Shown: piece by piece, positions 7,876 to 16,079 of the stretch
Position numbering within the stretch: position 1 is the first letter of the stretch
Layout: every line of letters begins with the position of its first letter
NCBI GenBank assembly: GCA_013298845.1
Contig: JAAFJN010000019.1
Span: 1-64,000, forward strand
Origin: Chitinophagales bacterium
GTDB lineage: Bacteria > Bacteroidota > Bacteroidia > Chitinophagales > Saprospiraceae
Direction: 5' to 3'
DNA: 64,000 nt
Made by a program: the position numbers and the translations under genes
Notes under the pieces: generated by a model
What the model saw: only the letters and a program-made list of their open reading frames with translations
Databases searched by the model: none
What the model was told of the DNA's origin: nothing

Positions 7876-9183
7876 ATGCAGTTAAAAACACCCTTAGTGC
7901 TCAGTGAGGACTTCAAATATGCCCTCGATTTGATTGAAAAAACAAAAACCAGCCTCTTCCTCACCGGTAAGGCCGGCACCGGGAAAAGTACGCTGCTCAG
8001 CCTGTTTAAAACCACCACCCGCAAAAAAATGGCCATTCTCGCCCCCACGGGCGTGGCCGCGCTCAACGTACAAGGGCAAACCATTCACTCGTTTTTTGGG
8101 TTTCCGCCCCGCATCATTACCCCGCAGGAAGTGGGCAGCAAAACCACCCGCAAAGACCTGCTCCGCCTCTACAAAAGTTTAGACGTACTCATTATTGACG
8201 AAATTTCGATGGTCCGCGCCGATATTCTCGACGGCATTGATATTTTTTTACGGCGCAACCGCGAAAATTCCAAACCTTTCGGCGGCGTACAAATGATTTT
8301 TGTGGGCGATTTGTTTCAATTGCCCCCCGTGGTCAAAAACGATCCGGTGGAGCGCGCCTACTTCACCGATTATTACGATTCGCCCTATTTTTTTTCGGCC
8401 AAAGTCATGCAGGAACCCGATTTTGAGATGGAGCATTTGGAATTGCGCAAAGTGTATCGGCAAGATTCGCGGCATTTTTTGCGCCTGTTGGAGGCCGTCC
8501 GGCTCAATACCGTAGATTTCGACGATTTGGAAGACCTCAACGAACGCTACACGCCTAATTTTCCCAGCACGCCCGGTTATATCACCCTCTGCGCCCGCAA
8601 CGCCACCGCCGACCGCATCAACCGGGCCGAACTCAGTCACCTGACCACCCCGGTGCACACCTACACCGCCGAAGTAAAGGGCATGTTTGACCCGGCCCTC
8701 TACCCTACCGAAGCCGAAATGACGCTCCGCCAGGGCGCGCAGGTGATGTTTATCAAAAACGACCCCGAACGCGCTTTTGTCAACGGCACCATTGGCGTTA
8801 TTGAGGAGATCAACGACGACAACATCGCGGTAAAAGTGACCGATCACAACGGCAAATCCACACTGGTGGACGTAGTAAAACACGATTGGGAAATACTGCG
8901 CTACAAAGCCAATACCAGCGGCAGTATCGAAGCCGAACCGATTGGCTCGTTCCGGCAATACCCGCTTAAATTAGCCTGGGCCATTACCATCCACAAATCG
9001 CAAGGCAAAACCTTTGACAAAGTGCTGCTCGACCTCGGCGGCGGCGCCTTTGAACACGGTCAATTGTACGTGGCCCTCAGCCGCTGCCGGACGTTGGAGG
9101 GCATTGTGCTACGCCAACCCATTAGAATGAGCGATATTATTACGGATGAACGCATTGCGGAGTATTATTTGAGGCAGTTTTAG
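7876..9183 (+). CDS. PIF1/RecD-like superfamily 1 DNA helicase
   Basis: A 435-residue SF1B helicase core. Visible motifs: Walker A GKAGTGKST (31-39), motif Ia APTGVAALN (56-64), Walker B IIDEISMV (106-113), motif III VGDLFQLPPV (143-152), and near the C-terminus the SF1 motif V/VI region (AITIHKSQGKTFDKV and YVALSRCRTLEG). Length equals a minimal PIF1-like helicase without extra domains. Bacterial PIF1 enzymes unwind 5'-3' and resolve G-quadruplexes or replication obstacles. It is monocistronic: the upstream operon is divergent and the next gene has its own promoter. Confidence 0.92.
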   Translation: MQLKTPLVLSEDFKYALDLIEKTKTSLFLTGKAGTGKSTLLSLFKTTTRKKMAILAPTGVAALNVQGQTIHSFFGFPPRIITPQEVGSKTTRKDLLRLYKSLDVLIIDEISMVRADILDGIDIFLRRNRENSKPFGGVQMIFVGDLFQLPPVVKNDPVERAYFTDYYDSPYFFSAKVMQEPDFEMEHLELRKVYRQDSRHFLRLLEAVRLNTVDFDDLEDLNERYTPNFPSTPGYITLCARNATADRINRAELSHLTTPVHTYTAEVKGMFDPALYPTEAEMTLRQGAQVMFIKNDPERAFVNGTIGVIEEINDDNIAVKVTDHNGKSTLVDVVKHDWEILRYKANTSGSIEAEPIGSFRQYPLKLAWAITIHKSQGKTFDKVLLDLGGGAFEHGQLYVALSRCRTLEGIVLRQPIRMSDIITDERIAEYYLRQF

Positions 9184-9249
9184 GAGGGCGGATGACCAAC
9201 TAGAAAAATATGTAAAAGCGGTAAATCTAAATTTACAGGCGATGGTAAA

Positions 9250-9282
9250 TTGTCAATAATAACACAGGTTTTCCTATCTTTG
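9250..9282 (+). promoter_or_regulatory. Promoter of the Rpn-like nuclease gene
   Basis: TTG at 9250-9252, 22 bases, then TATCTTTG at 9275-9282, a good Bacteroidota promoter. The ATG at 9298 is 15 bases beyond the -7 element, leaving a short leader. Confidence 0.6.
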
Positions 9283-9297
9283 CCTTAAAATTTTACA

Positions 9298-10140
9298 ATG
9301 AAATTTGCAGACGTAAAAAACGATGTAGCCTTTCGAAAGATTTTCGGCAACGAAAATCGAAAGGAATCCCTCATATCCTTCCTGAATGCCGTGCTTGATT
9401 TTCACAGCGACCAGCGAATAAAGGAAGTTACGATACTCAATCCGTATCAATTACCAAAACTCAAAGGTGGTAAGGTCACCATCATTGATGTAAAGGCGAC
9501 TGACCAACTTGGGCGAACTTACATCGTGGAGATGCAGGTTGGAGACCTTGATGGTTTCGAGAAGCGGGTGCTTTTTTACTCATCAAAAAGTTACAGCGAC
9601 CAAATCAAACGGGCAGACTTCTACCGAAAGTTGCGCCCTGTTATTTTCATCGGTATACTTGACTTCGAGCATACCGAAAACAAAAATTACATAAGCCGTA
9701 GCCAAATTCGAGACGTAGAAACGGGCGAGCAGACGATAAAAGACATGGAATTTACCTTTGTTGAGTTGCCTAAATTCAACAAGGAACTGCACGAGTTGAA
9801 GACTTTGACTGAGAAATGGGTCTATTTCATTAAAAATGCCGAAAATCTGGAAGTGACCCCTGAAAATATCAATGACGAAGGTTTGAAATCTGCCTATGAA
9901 GAAGCTAATGTACAGACTTGGACACAGGAAGAGTTGGATGCCTATGAATATGCTTTTATGCGAGAGGAAGACGAGCGGGCAAGATTGGATAAAGCAAAGG
10001 AAGAAGGGAAAGAAGAAAACAAGATTGCTACGGTTTTAAAACTTCATGATAAAGCAAAATCCATCAGCGATATCGCCGATTTGTTAGATATTTCAGAAGA
10101 CGAAGTACTACAAATCATTAAAAATCAAAAGAATAAGTAA
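9298..10140 (+). CDS. Rpn/PD-(D/E)XK nuclease family transposase-like protein
   Basis: A 280-residue protein. The opening KNDVAFRKIFG and the PD-(D/E)XK core IIDVKATD (D64) with VEMQ (E78, Q80) are characteristic of the PDDEXK_2 / Rpn group (recombination-promoting nucleases, often labelled transposase). The last ~60 residues form a charged helix (repeated KEEGKEE) plus a small helix-turn-helix-like end. Such genes multiply in Bacteroidota genomes; known relatives cleave DNA in a RecA-independent recombination pathway, and some act in phage defence. Base composition is more AT-rich than the helicase before it, consistent with acquisition. An attC-like palindrome begins at its stop codon. Confidence 0.88.
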   Translation: MKFADVKNDVAFRKIFGNENRKESLISFLNAVLDFHSDQRIKEVTILNPYQLPKLKGGKVTIIDVKATDQLGRTYIVEMQVGDLDGFEKRVLFYSSKSYSDQIKRADFYRKLRPVIFIGILDFEHTENKNYISRSQIRDVETGEQTIKDMEFTFVELPKFNKELHELKTLTEKWVYFIKNAENLEVTPENINDEGLKSAYEEANVQTWTQEELDAYEYAFMREEDERARLDKAKEEGKEENKIATVLKLHDKAKSISDIADLLDISEDEVLQIIKNQKNK

Positions 10141-10230
10141 AACCGCCCATCAAAGCATGGTCGCCAACCCGCCACAAAACCCACCCGCAAGGCTCAATAG
10201 CGGCGGGCTGCATCCATGCGGACGTTAGCC
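10137..10230 (+). other. attC-like imperfect palindrome
   Basis: A long-range palindrome follows the nuclease stop codon. AAC (10141-10143) can pair with GTT (10224-10226), GCATGG (10155-10160) with CCATGC (10214-10219), and CCCGCC (10168-10173) with GGCGGG (10202-10207). It ends GTTAGCC, close to the integron R' core GTTRRRY, and the next gene starts 16 bases later. The R'' core is weak (GTAAAAC instead of RYYYAAC), so this may be a degenerate cassette site or an unrelated structured spacer. Confidence 0.35.
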
Positions 10231-10246
10231 ACAATATGAAAAAACT

Positions 10247-10828
10247 ATGAAACAACTTTCGACTGAAATAACCGAATTGCTGAATAAGCAATCAACAATT
10301 GCCTTCTTAAACGCTGCTCGACAATTTGTAAAGTTGTTGGAAAATGATGATTTAAACCAAGAGACGTTTTACAAAGAATCTCATAAGGCATTATCAGAAC
10401 TTTATCGGACTGCATTGGAACTTGAAACGGTCGACTTAATTCATTCAGGAACTGAAAATGAATTTGACGAAATTGACAAAGATGAATTCAGGAAAATGAA
10501 TAGGAACCTGATTTCAAATCTTGGAAAGGACTGTTTTTATTGGCAAATTTTTGACCCAACTTATACAGAAGAAAATGGAAAGCCAGGTGAAGGATGGAAA
10601 ATTACAGATAGAGAACCGACACAAGGTTGGTTGGTTGACGACTTTGCAGGCATTTATGCTGATCTAAAAGAAGAATTAACCAAGATTGACCAAATTCACA
10701 CTGATGAATCAATCGAAGACGCTCTTTGGCAACTAAAATTTGGATTTAATCACCATTGGGGAAATCATTGTATTAACGCAATGCGAGCATTACACTATTT
10801 GCGGTATGACGGGAAAGTAGCAATGTGA
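10247..10828 (+). CDS. DUF5063 family protein
   Basis: A 193-residue, mostly helical cytosolic protein. The DUF5063 signature is visible: a QIFDPTY turn, the LVDDFAGIYADLKEEL helix (~130-145) and a terminal W..KFGFNHHWGNH.. INAMRALH segment. The biochemical role of the family is unknown. It has no close partner; the spacer upstream holds the attC-like palindrome and the region downstream a decayed group II intron end. Its AT-rich base use resembles the nuclease gene and differs from the helicase, suggesting it arrived with that gene. Confidence 0.8.
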   Translation: MKQLSTEITELLNKQSTIAFLNAARQFVKLLENDDLNQETFYKESHKALSELYRTALELETVDLIHSGTENEFDEIDKDEFRKMNRNLISNLGKDCFYWQIFDPTYTEENGKPGEGWKITDREPTQGWLVDDFAGIYADLKEELTKIDQIHTDESIEDALWQLKFGFNHHWGNHCINAMRALHYLRYDGKVAM

Positions 10829-10851
10829 AAAAAGAAAAAATACTGTAGCAA

Positions 10852-11000
10852 ATCGAGTAGGTACGACCAACCCATAGCCGTCCCTACCCTCTCAAACCAC
10901 CGGACATCCGAACCCCATATCCGGCGGTTCACAGAACAGCCTACTCTAAGGCGCATTGCGGCTTGCTTCACGCCACATTACCTACCCCTAACAAAAACTT
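10852..11000 (-). mobile_element. Relic of a group II intron 3' end (domains V-VI)
   Basis: On the minus strand, 10929-10895 forms a 35-base domain-V-like hairpin: AACCGCCGGA pairs with TCCGGTGGTT, with a CGC triad as in bacterial class C introns. It is followed by TTTGAGAGG and a domain-VI-like stem ending CCTACTCGAT near 10852, the usual intron 3' end. Sequence up to about 11000 resembles the region between a maturase gene and domain V. No reverse transcriptase, 5' end or domains I-III remain, so it is a dead fragment. The upper part of domain V is poorly paired. Confidence 0.55.
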
Positions 11001-11031
11001 TCCCCTCCCCACCCACCATCACAGTTTTTCT

Positions 11032-11039
11032 TATATTTG
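11032..11039 (+). promoter_or_regulatory. -7 promoter element TATATTTG
   Basis: A perfect TAnnTTTG match 52 bases upstream of the ATG at 11092. No convincing -33 TTTG is present at the normal spacing. Confidence 0.45.
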
Positions 11040-11091
11040 CTGCCCAAAATGACATTCGAGACGCGTACCAAGCAGAGCAATTTTGATTACA

Positions 11092-12621
11092 ATGACCGCA
11101 CAACTCAAATTCACACTCGCCTTTCTCCTCTTTTCGGGCAACCTATTTGGCCAACTTCTCAACAACAATTGGGTGTTCGGTGGCGCCCAACTCATCGGAG
11201 ATACTGCCACCCAAGCAGTAATGAACGTTTCCTTCTCCAACGGAGTACCCGTTGCCAGCAAATTTCCCCCCACCGATTACTACATGGATTTAGCCATTGC
11301 CACCATTTCCGATTCGTCAGGCAATCTGGTGCTGTACACCAACGGGGTACACCTGAAAAACGCTAACCACGAGATTGTTCAAAACGGTGGCTCTTTGCCC
11401 AATTCCAGTAATTGGTCGCAAGTGTTCCCAGAAAATCAAGGGGTAATGCTACTCCCACGGCCAGGATATCAGAATCAGTACTTGCTGTTCACGGCAGATA
11501 TTTTTGGATTTATCTATCCGCCAACCGGTACTTTCCGTTCCGGGTCGTCCAACCTGACCTATTCAGTGATTGATATGAACCTCAACAATGGAAAGGGAAA
11601 GGTGGTCGAGCGCAAGAAGAACATGATCCAAGACACCCTTTCCGGGGGACAGATCACCGCCGTGCGGCACGCGAACGGGCGCGATTGGTGGGTGCTCACC
11701 TCCCGGTACAATATCAACCAATACTACGCTTTTCTGGTCACGCCCGATGGCTTTGAACACCACGGGCTGCAAACCTTCAGTTCCGAAATGCGGGTGAGTT
11801 TGGGACAAGCGGTGTTCTCACCCGATGGAAATTGGTACCTGCGTTACAATACGGTCAATAATCCCTACTCCGCTTGGTTTGACGCCTATCGGTTCGACCG
11901 CTGTACGGGACTGTTGAGCGACCACCGTCATATAAAAATGGCCGATGAGGTGCAGCGCGGCGGGGTGGCCGTTTCGCCCAATTCGCGGTATGCCTATGTT
12001 GCCGTTTACGACACCATTTACCAGTTTGACCTGCAAGCACCCGAACTCGAAGACTCCAGGACGGTGGTGGCCGCCTACGATGGTTTTTTGGACAATATAG
12101 CAGAAGAAATAGGAGATACAGTGCTAATCCCGACCCGTTTTTTTAACATGCAACTGGCGCAGAACAACAAAATTTACATCTCCTGTCCCGACAACAGTTC
12201 ACATTACCTGCACTACATCAATCATCCGGATTCTGCGGGGCTTAACTGCGGGGTGGTCCGGCACGGGTTCAGGTTACCCACCCTCCATGTCTATGGTATC
12301 CCGAATGTGCCGTATTTCGGGCTGGGGAAACTTGTTGGCAGTTCCTGTGATACGATAGTGGTTTCGGGCACAGCCAGTGTCCAAGGAGGGGAAGAGATCG
12401 AGGTTTTCCCCAATCCCACAACGGGTGGACTGGTTGTGCAATCGCCCGTGCCGCTCCGAGATTTTATGGTCTATGACATTTCGGGAAAAAAAATTTCCGA
12501 AGGCTCTTTTGAGCGGGGGTACTCGGTTGATTTGAGTGATAAAGGGGCAGGGGTTTATTTTCTGCACATCAGGGCTTTGAATGGAAAGATGACGACTAAA
12601 AAAATAATTAAAACAGAGTAG
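11092..12621 (+). CDS. Secreted protein with T9SS type A sorting domain
   Basis: A 509-residue protein; the ATG at 11092 is preferred over an upstream in-frame TTG because it begins the signal peptide (MTAQLKFTLAFLLF..NLFGQ). The body has a beta-propeller-like character (NWVFGG.., SDSSGNLVLYTNG, VSPNSRYAYVAVYDTIYQFDL), as in Bacteroidota proteins that read like seven-bladed propellers. The last ~75 residues are a T9SS type A sorting domain: VFPNPTTG, MVYDISGKKI, GVYFLHI and a basic KKIIK end. It should be exported across the outer membrane and the tag removed or linked to surface lipopolysaccharide. Ligand unknown. It has its own promoter and the next gene lies 276 bases downstream. Confidence 0.85.
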   Translation: MTAQLKFTLAFLLFSGNLFGQLLNNNWVFGGAQLIGDTATQAVMNVSFSNGVPVASKFPPTDYYMDLAIATISDSSGNLVLYTNGVHLKNANHEIVQNGGSLPNSSNWSQVFPENQGVMLLPRPGYQNQYLLFTADIFGFIYPPTGTFRSGSSNLTYSVIDMNLNNGKGKVVERKKNMIQDTLSGGQITAVRHANGRDWWVLTSRYNINQYYAFLVTPDGFEHHGLQTFSSEMRVSLGQAVFSPDGNWYLRYNTVNNPYSAWFDAYRFDRCTGLLSDHRHIKMADEVQRGGVAVSPNSRYAYVAVYDTIYQFDLQAPELEDSRTVVAAYDGFLDNIAEEIGDTVLIPTRFFNMQLAQNNKIYISCPDNSSHYLHYINHPDSAGLNCGVVRHGFRLPTLHVYGIPNVPYFGLGKLVGSSCDTIVVSGTASVQGGEEIEVFPNPTTGGLVVQSPVPLRDFMVYDISGKKISEGSFERGYSVDLSDKGAGVYFLHIRALNGKMTTKKIIKTE

Positions 12622-12897
12622 AAAATACGCCCAACTTTGCATGGCTGCCAATCGCTCAAATCGTTATCATTCGGGAGTGTTGAAAATAATTGATGACATC
12701 GAAAAAGTAGCCCAACCATCTAACGTGCAAAACTAACCACGCAGCATCTACATAGTCCAAGCCACCATTAATAAACAAAACATATCATGACAGACATTGA
12801 CAAACTCTTTAGTGGTTTAAACACATTATCCTATCCCGATACGATGATAGGGATTAAAGGTGATATAAAAGGCCGTGCATTTTTTCCTGAAGGCAGC
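12622..12897. other. Spacer with cassette-like sequence, no gene seen
   Basis: Starts 8 bases after the stop with GCCCAAC (12629-12635), a perfect match to the integron R'' pattern RYYYAAC, then TTTGCATGGCTGCCAA, which resembles the start of the palindrome after the nuclease gene (about 19 of 27 positions shared with 10144-10170). No matching R' core is evident. The frame of the following gene is open from 12787 but lacks a signal peptide there. Confidence 0.3.
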
Positions 12898-14013
12898 ATG
12901 AAAATAACGATCTTATTTCCCATTTTTTTATGGGCATTTTGTGTAACGCGTACACAAGCGCAATGCACGCTGCCCATCACACATACATCTGGCACCCAGC
13001 AGGTGGGTTGTACGAGTGTGACCGTGACCTCACAGAATGGTACAATGACAAATTCAGGGTGTTCGGGTGGGACATTCCAAACAGGCCCGTACCACATAGG
13101 TCTTGGTGTGAATTCTGGCAGTTATACCTTTACCTTTTCTCCGTCTATTTCATCATTGGAGTTCGATTATCGGGCTGTAGATAACTTTCCCTGGGGGGCT
13201 GATGAAATATCCATAAATATTAACAATAGTTTCTATCCCATCACTGATGTAGGGACACCAATCGGGTGTTACCCTCTTGGTGTCATTGTTGGAGGCAAGT
13301 TGCGAGCCGTCCCTCAAACTTTTGGTGCTGGAAACACCGTTGATATCGTGGAAAATATTTCTACTATTACGATTACTACCGAACAAATATTTGGCTCTTC
13401 AGGAGGCATTATTTTTGGCTTGCGTATTTGTTGTAATACGCCTTGCACAACTGATGCTGGCAGCATCACGGCTCAGGGCTTGACCAATTACTGCACCAAC
13501 GAAACAGTGGATGCCTCCCACAATGGCAACCAAGTACTGGATGGCAACGACATCTTGCGTTATGTGCTGTTCAGCAATCCAAGTGATACAGCGGGTAGTA
13601 TAGTGGCGGTCAGCAATACACCCTCGTTTTCATTCGCGCCGCCTATGCAAACAGGTGTGACGTATTATGTGGCAGCGGTGGCGGGCAACAACCTGAATGG
13701 CAACGTGGATTTGACCGATCCTTGTCTTGATTTTTCGAACGCCAATGCGCTGATGTGGCGGCTGCTGCCGACTGTGGCATTTTCAGCCTCTAACCCTAAC
13801 GTGTGTGCGGGTGCCTGCACGGCGGTGACAGCGAATTTCACGGGCACCGCACCTTTTACCCTCACCTACACAACACCAACTTCTGGTATGGTGACGCAAA
13901 CTTTTTCTGGAAATAGCGGTACGTTTCAGTTGTGTACGGCTGCTGGTTCGCCGCCGGGGAGTTTGGAGGTGCTGGCGACGGCATTGGTGGATTCGACCTG
14001 TTCTTGCCAGTAA
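12898..14013 (+). CDS. Secreted repeat protein lacking a sorting domain (probably truncated)
   Basis: The ATG at 12898 gives a good signal peptide (MKITILFPIFLWAFCVTRTQAQ); an in-frame ATG at 12787 would add 37 residues that hide it. The 371-residue product is Cys/Thr/Gly-rich. From ~residue 180 it has an Ig-like repeat typical of large Bacteroidota surface proteins (NGNQVLDGND, SNPSDTAGSI, YYVAAVAGN). It stops at ALVDSTCSCQ without the type A or B tag such proteins normally end with, so it looks like the front part of a longer protein. No frameshifted remainder is recognisable downstream. Confidence 0.7.
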   Translation: MKITILFPIFLWAFCVTRTQAQCTLPITHTSGTQQVGCTSVTVTSQNGTMTNSGCSGGTFQTGPYHIGLGVNSGSYTFTFSPSISSLEFDYRAVDNFPWGADEISININNSFYPITDVGTPIGCYPLGVIVGGKLRAVPQTFGAGNTVDIVENISTITITTEQIFGSSGGIIFGLRICCNTPCTTDAGSITAQGLTNYCTNETVDASHNGNQVLDGNDILRYVLFSNPSDTAGSIVAVSNTPSFSFAPPMQTGVTYYVAAVAGNNLNGNVDLTDPCLDFSNANALMWRLLPTVAFSASNPNVCAGACTAVTANFTGTAPFTLTYTTPTSGMVTQTFSGNSGTFQLCTAAGSPPGSLEVLATALVDSTCSCQ

Positions 14014-14068
14014 GAAAGCACCCTGCTTGCACGAGGTAAACATGCTGGAGCGTTGGCATTAATACAAA

Positions 14069-14659
14069 ATGAAATCTATGAAAAATAAAATCCCGATAGT
14101 GCTTATTTTACTTTTCGTTAATTGCAGCGTACCCAAAAGAGACGATCAACTGTTTGATGAATTTTATAAAAATGCAACGGAAAAGTTTGCAGACTGTATT
14201 AATTTTGCGTTGATTAGACTCAACCAACCCTTAGGCATCGAAGATTGTGATCGTATGTTGAAGACTGATATTGACCGGCAATTTAACCAAAATGGCATTA
14301 ATTCAGATGGAGGCATTTTAGGAGCAACCTTAACGGCTTCAACAATTGATTCATCGACTGAATGCAGATATTCTAAAAGATTTGTTGGTCATTACGATAA
14401 ACCTCTTTTTGATAAGGAAATTTATGGCGCTGTGTCAAAAATTGATACGACAATTTTATTAAAAAATGACACGTTGTATTACAGCGCAGATATTAGAAAA
14501 ACGATGATCTTCTTTAATTGCAAAAACAAGTATTTTGAACTGCAAATGGACATAAAAATACCAGAAAACATAGATATTGCTGCCCTAAATAACATCAGCG
14601 GGTATCATCGAGGAAAAACAAATGCCTTGTTGAATAATATAAGCGTAAACCACAAGTAA
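14069..14659 (+). CDS. Putative lipoprotein of unknown function
   Basis: A 196-residue protein with a short hydrophobic signal ending in a lipobox-like LFVNC (Cys19); a second ATG at 14078 would also work. The mature part is mixed alpha/beta without a motif I recognise. AT-rich composition and an orphan position match the other short secreted genes at 14-16 kb. Confidence 0.6.
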   Translation: MKSMKNKIPIVLILLFVNCSVPKRDDQLFDEFYKNATEKFADCINFALIRLNQPLGIEDCDRMLKTDIDRQFNQNGINSDGGILGATLTASTIDSSTECRYSKRFVGHYDKPLFDKEIYGAVSKIDTTILLKNDTLYYSADIRKTMIFFNCKNKYFELQMDIKIPENIDIAALNNISGYHRGKTNALLNNISVNHK

Positions 14660-14695
14660 GGTGGGCTGCCAACTAGAATACAAAAACATAAAGCA

Positions 14696-15139
14696 ATGAA
14701 ACTAAAATACACCATCATCAGCCTACTTCTCACGCTAGGATGTTCAAAAAACGGCAACAAAACCGATTCTTGCGTTGAAATCAACCAGGATGCTGCCTTA
14801 AATTGTCAGAATACGCTTTGTGCGCCCATTCTGTTGGAGCCGGAAAACTGTTCGATTTTTGATGTCTTCCCCCGAACAATCAATTACCGGTGGACGAGTA
14901 ACTCGACGCTGGATTCTATTCAGTACGAATTAGATACGCATTATTCATGGGGCGACACCGATAACTTTGGCTCATGGGATGATAATGGTTCCAAGGGTTT
15001 TGCATCCGTTTTTGTAAAAGATACGTTTACTACCGGAGCATTTGTTGGTGCACAACCGGGCAGGTGGCGCGTACGGGCAATTTCCGGACAAGATACAAGC
15101 GCATGGTCTTCCTGGTGTTATTTTAAATTTCTTAGGTGA
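14696..15139 (+). CDS. Putative small lipoprotein with fibronectin-like fold
   Basis: A 147-residue protein with a lipoprotein signal (MKLKYTIISLLLTLGC, Cys16). The mature region reads like a single fibronectin type III / Ig sandwich: 'P..I.YRW' strand, 'D.IQYELDT' strand and a C-terminal PGRWRVRAIS..DTSAWSSW pattern. It probably sits on the periplasmic or surface face as a binding module. The spacing to neighbours (36 and 24 bases) allows co-transcription with the genes on either side. Confidence 0.65.
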   Translation: MKLKYTIISLLLTLGCSKNGNKTDSCVEINQDAALNCQNTLCAPILLEPENCSIFDVFPRTINYRWTSNSTLDSIQYELDTHYSWGDTDNFGSWDDNGSKGFASVFVKDTFTTGAFVGAQPGRWRVRAISGQDTSAWSSWCYFKFLR

Positions 15140-15163
15140 ACTTACAACACTACGACACAAACA

Positions 15164-16003
15164 ATGAAACAAATAGCGCTATTCTTCTTAGCAATACTCC
15201 TGACTCCATCTTTAAGTGGGCAAGAGAATAGTGCCTTTGTTGACAGTATTTTAAGTTTGGTGGTCAGTCATCAAATTCCCGTATTTAACGGCGCCTTTAA
15301 ACCACTCGATAACGGCAAAGTAGTTGTCATAAGGTATGATACCGTTATCAATGATCAATGGACAAGGCCTAAATTCATCAACAATATACTCCATGAATCT
15401 TTTGACGGCGTAGCAGTGGGGATCGTTGTTATTTACGATACGGCGACGAACACTACCAACAATGGATATTTAGAATTCCGCAATGCCGAACGGGATATGG
15501 AGGGGAATTTCATGGATAATGAAGTTGCCTTTTTAATCAACAAATCAATTCAGCCCCGCCGATTGAACGGCATCGTTCCTCCGGCATTGATTACGTCCGA
15601 GGGTGGGTTTTGGCAAAATTCGGAAATTCAAATTTCCAATGAACCATTTCCTTTGGATAGTTGTAATGCGCTGTACCGGCTGGAATTCAACAAAGATTTC
15701 ACATTTAAACAGTATTACAACCAAAATGAGTGCGCATGCTATTCGGCGGAAATGGGGCACAACATTGAAGTTGGCGTTGAAGGAGATGCCGAAGAGTTTT
15801 TCGAATATTACAATAAACTTCAGGGGTATTACATTGACCCTCCAACGGGGTTTTGGCGCATAGAAAAGGGTAATCTTGTCCTGAAAAACCGGGAAAAAAG
15901 GGAAAGCACTACGTACCGCATCATCAACTTAACGGACAATGAAATGTTTCTGGAATTAGCCGGTACTACTTTCAGGGTAAAGTTAAAAAAAGTCAGTCGC
16001 TAA
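15164..16003 (+). CDS. Secreted protein of unknown function
   Basis: A 279-residue protein with a type I signal peptide (MKQIALFFLAILLTPSLSGQ). The C-terminal ~120 residues contain a stretch resembling lipocalin-like or copper-resistance-type beta sheets (YRLEFNKDFTFKQYY, PTGFWRIEKGNLVL), a pattern seen in small Bacteroidota secreted proteins with unknown ligands. It starts 24 bases after the small lipoprotein gene, so the two may form one transcript. Confidence 0.6.
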   Translation: MKQIALFFLAILLTPSLSGQENSAFVDSILSLVVSHQIPVFNGAFKPLDNGKVVVIRYDTVINDQWTRPKFINNILHESFDGVAVGIVVIYDTATNTTNNGYLEFRNAERDMEGNFMDNEVAFLINKSIQPRRLNGIVPPALITSEGGFWQNSEIQISNEPFPLDSCNALYRLEFNKDFTFKQYYNQNECACYSAEMGHNIEVGVEGDAEEFFEYYNKLQGYYIDPPTGFWRIEKGNLVLKNREKRESTTYRIINLTDNEMFLELAGTTFRVKLKKVSR

Positions 16004-16079
16004 ACCTCTACCCTATTTTTTAAATCCGGCCAGGTTTGTGCCACTGTTATCTCTAAACACAAACATAAAATTCTAAGTC

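Noticed and set aside
8248-8958. Long open frame on the minus strand across the PIF1-like helicase gene
   Set aside because: It is the complement of a gene with clear helicase motifs, has no family signal, and owes its openness to the codon bias of the plus gene.
12787-12897. Upstream in-frame ATG at 12787 as the start of the repeat protein
   Set aside because: It would bury the signal peptide that begins at 12898 behind 37 hydrophilic residues.
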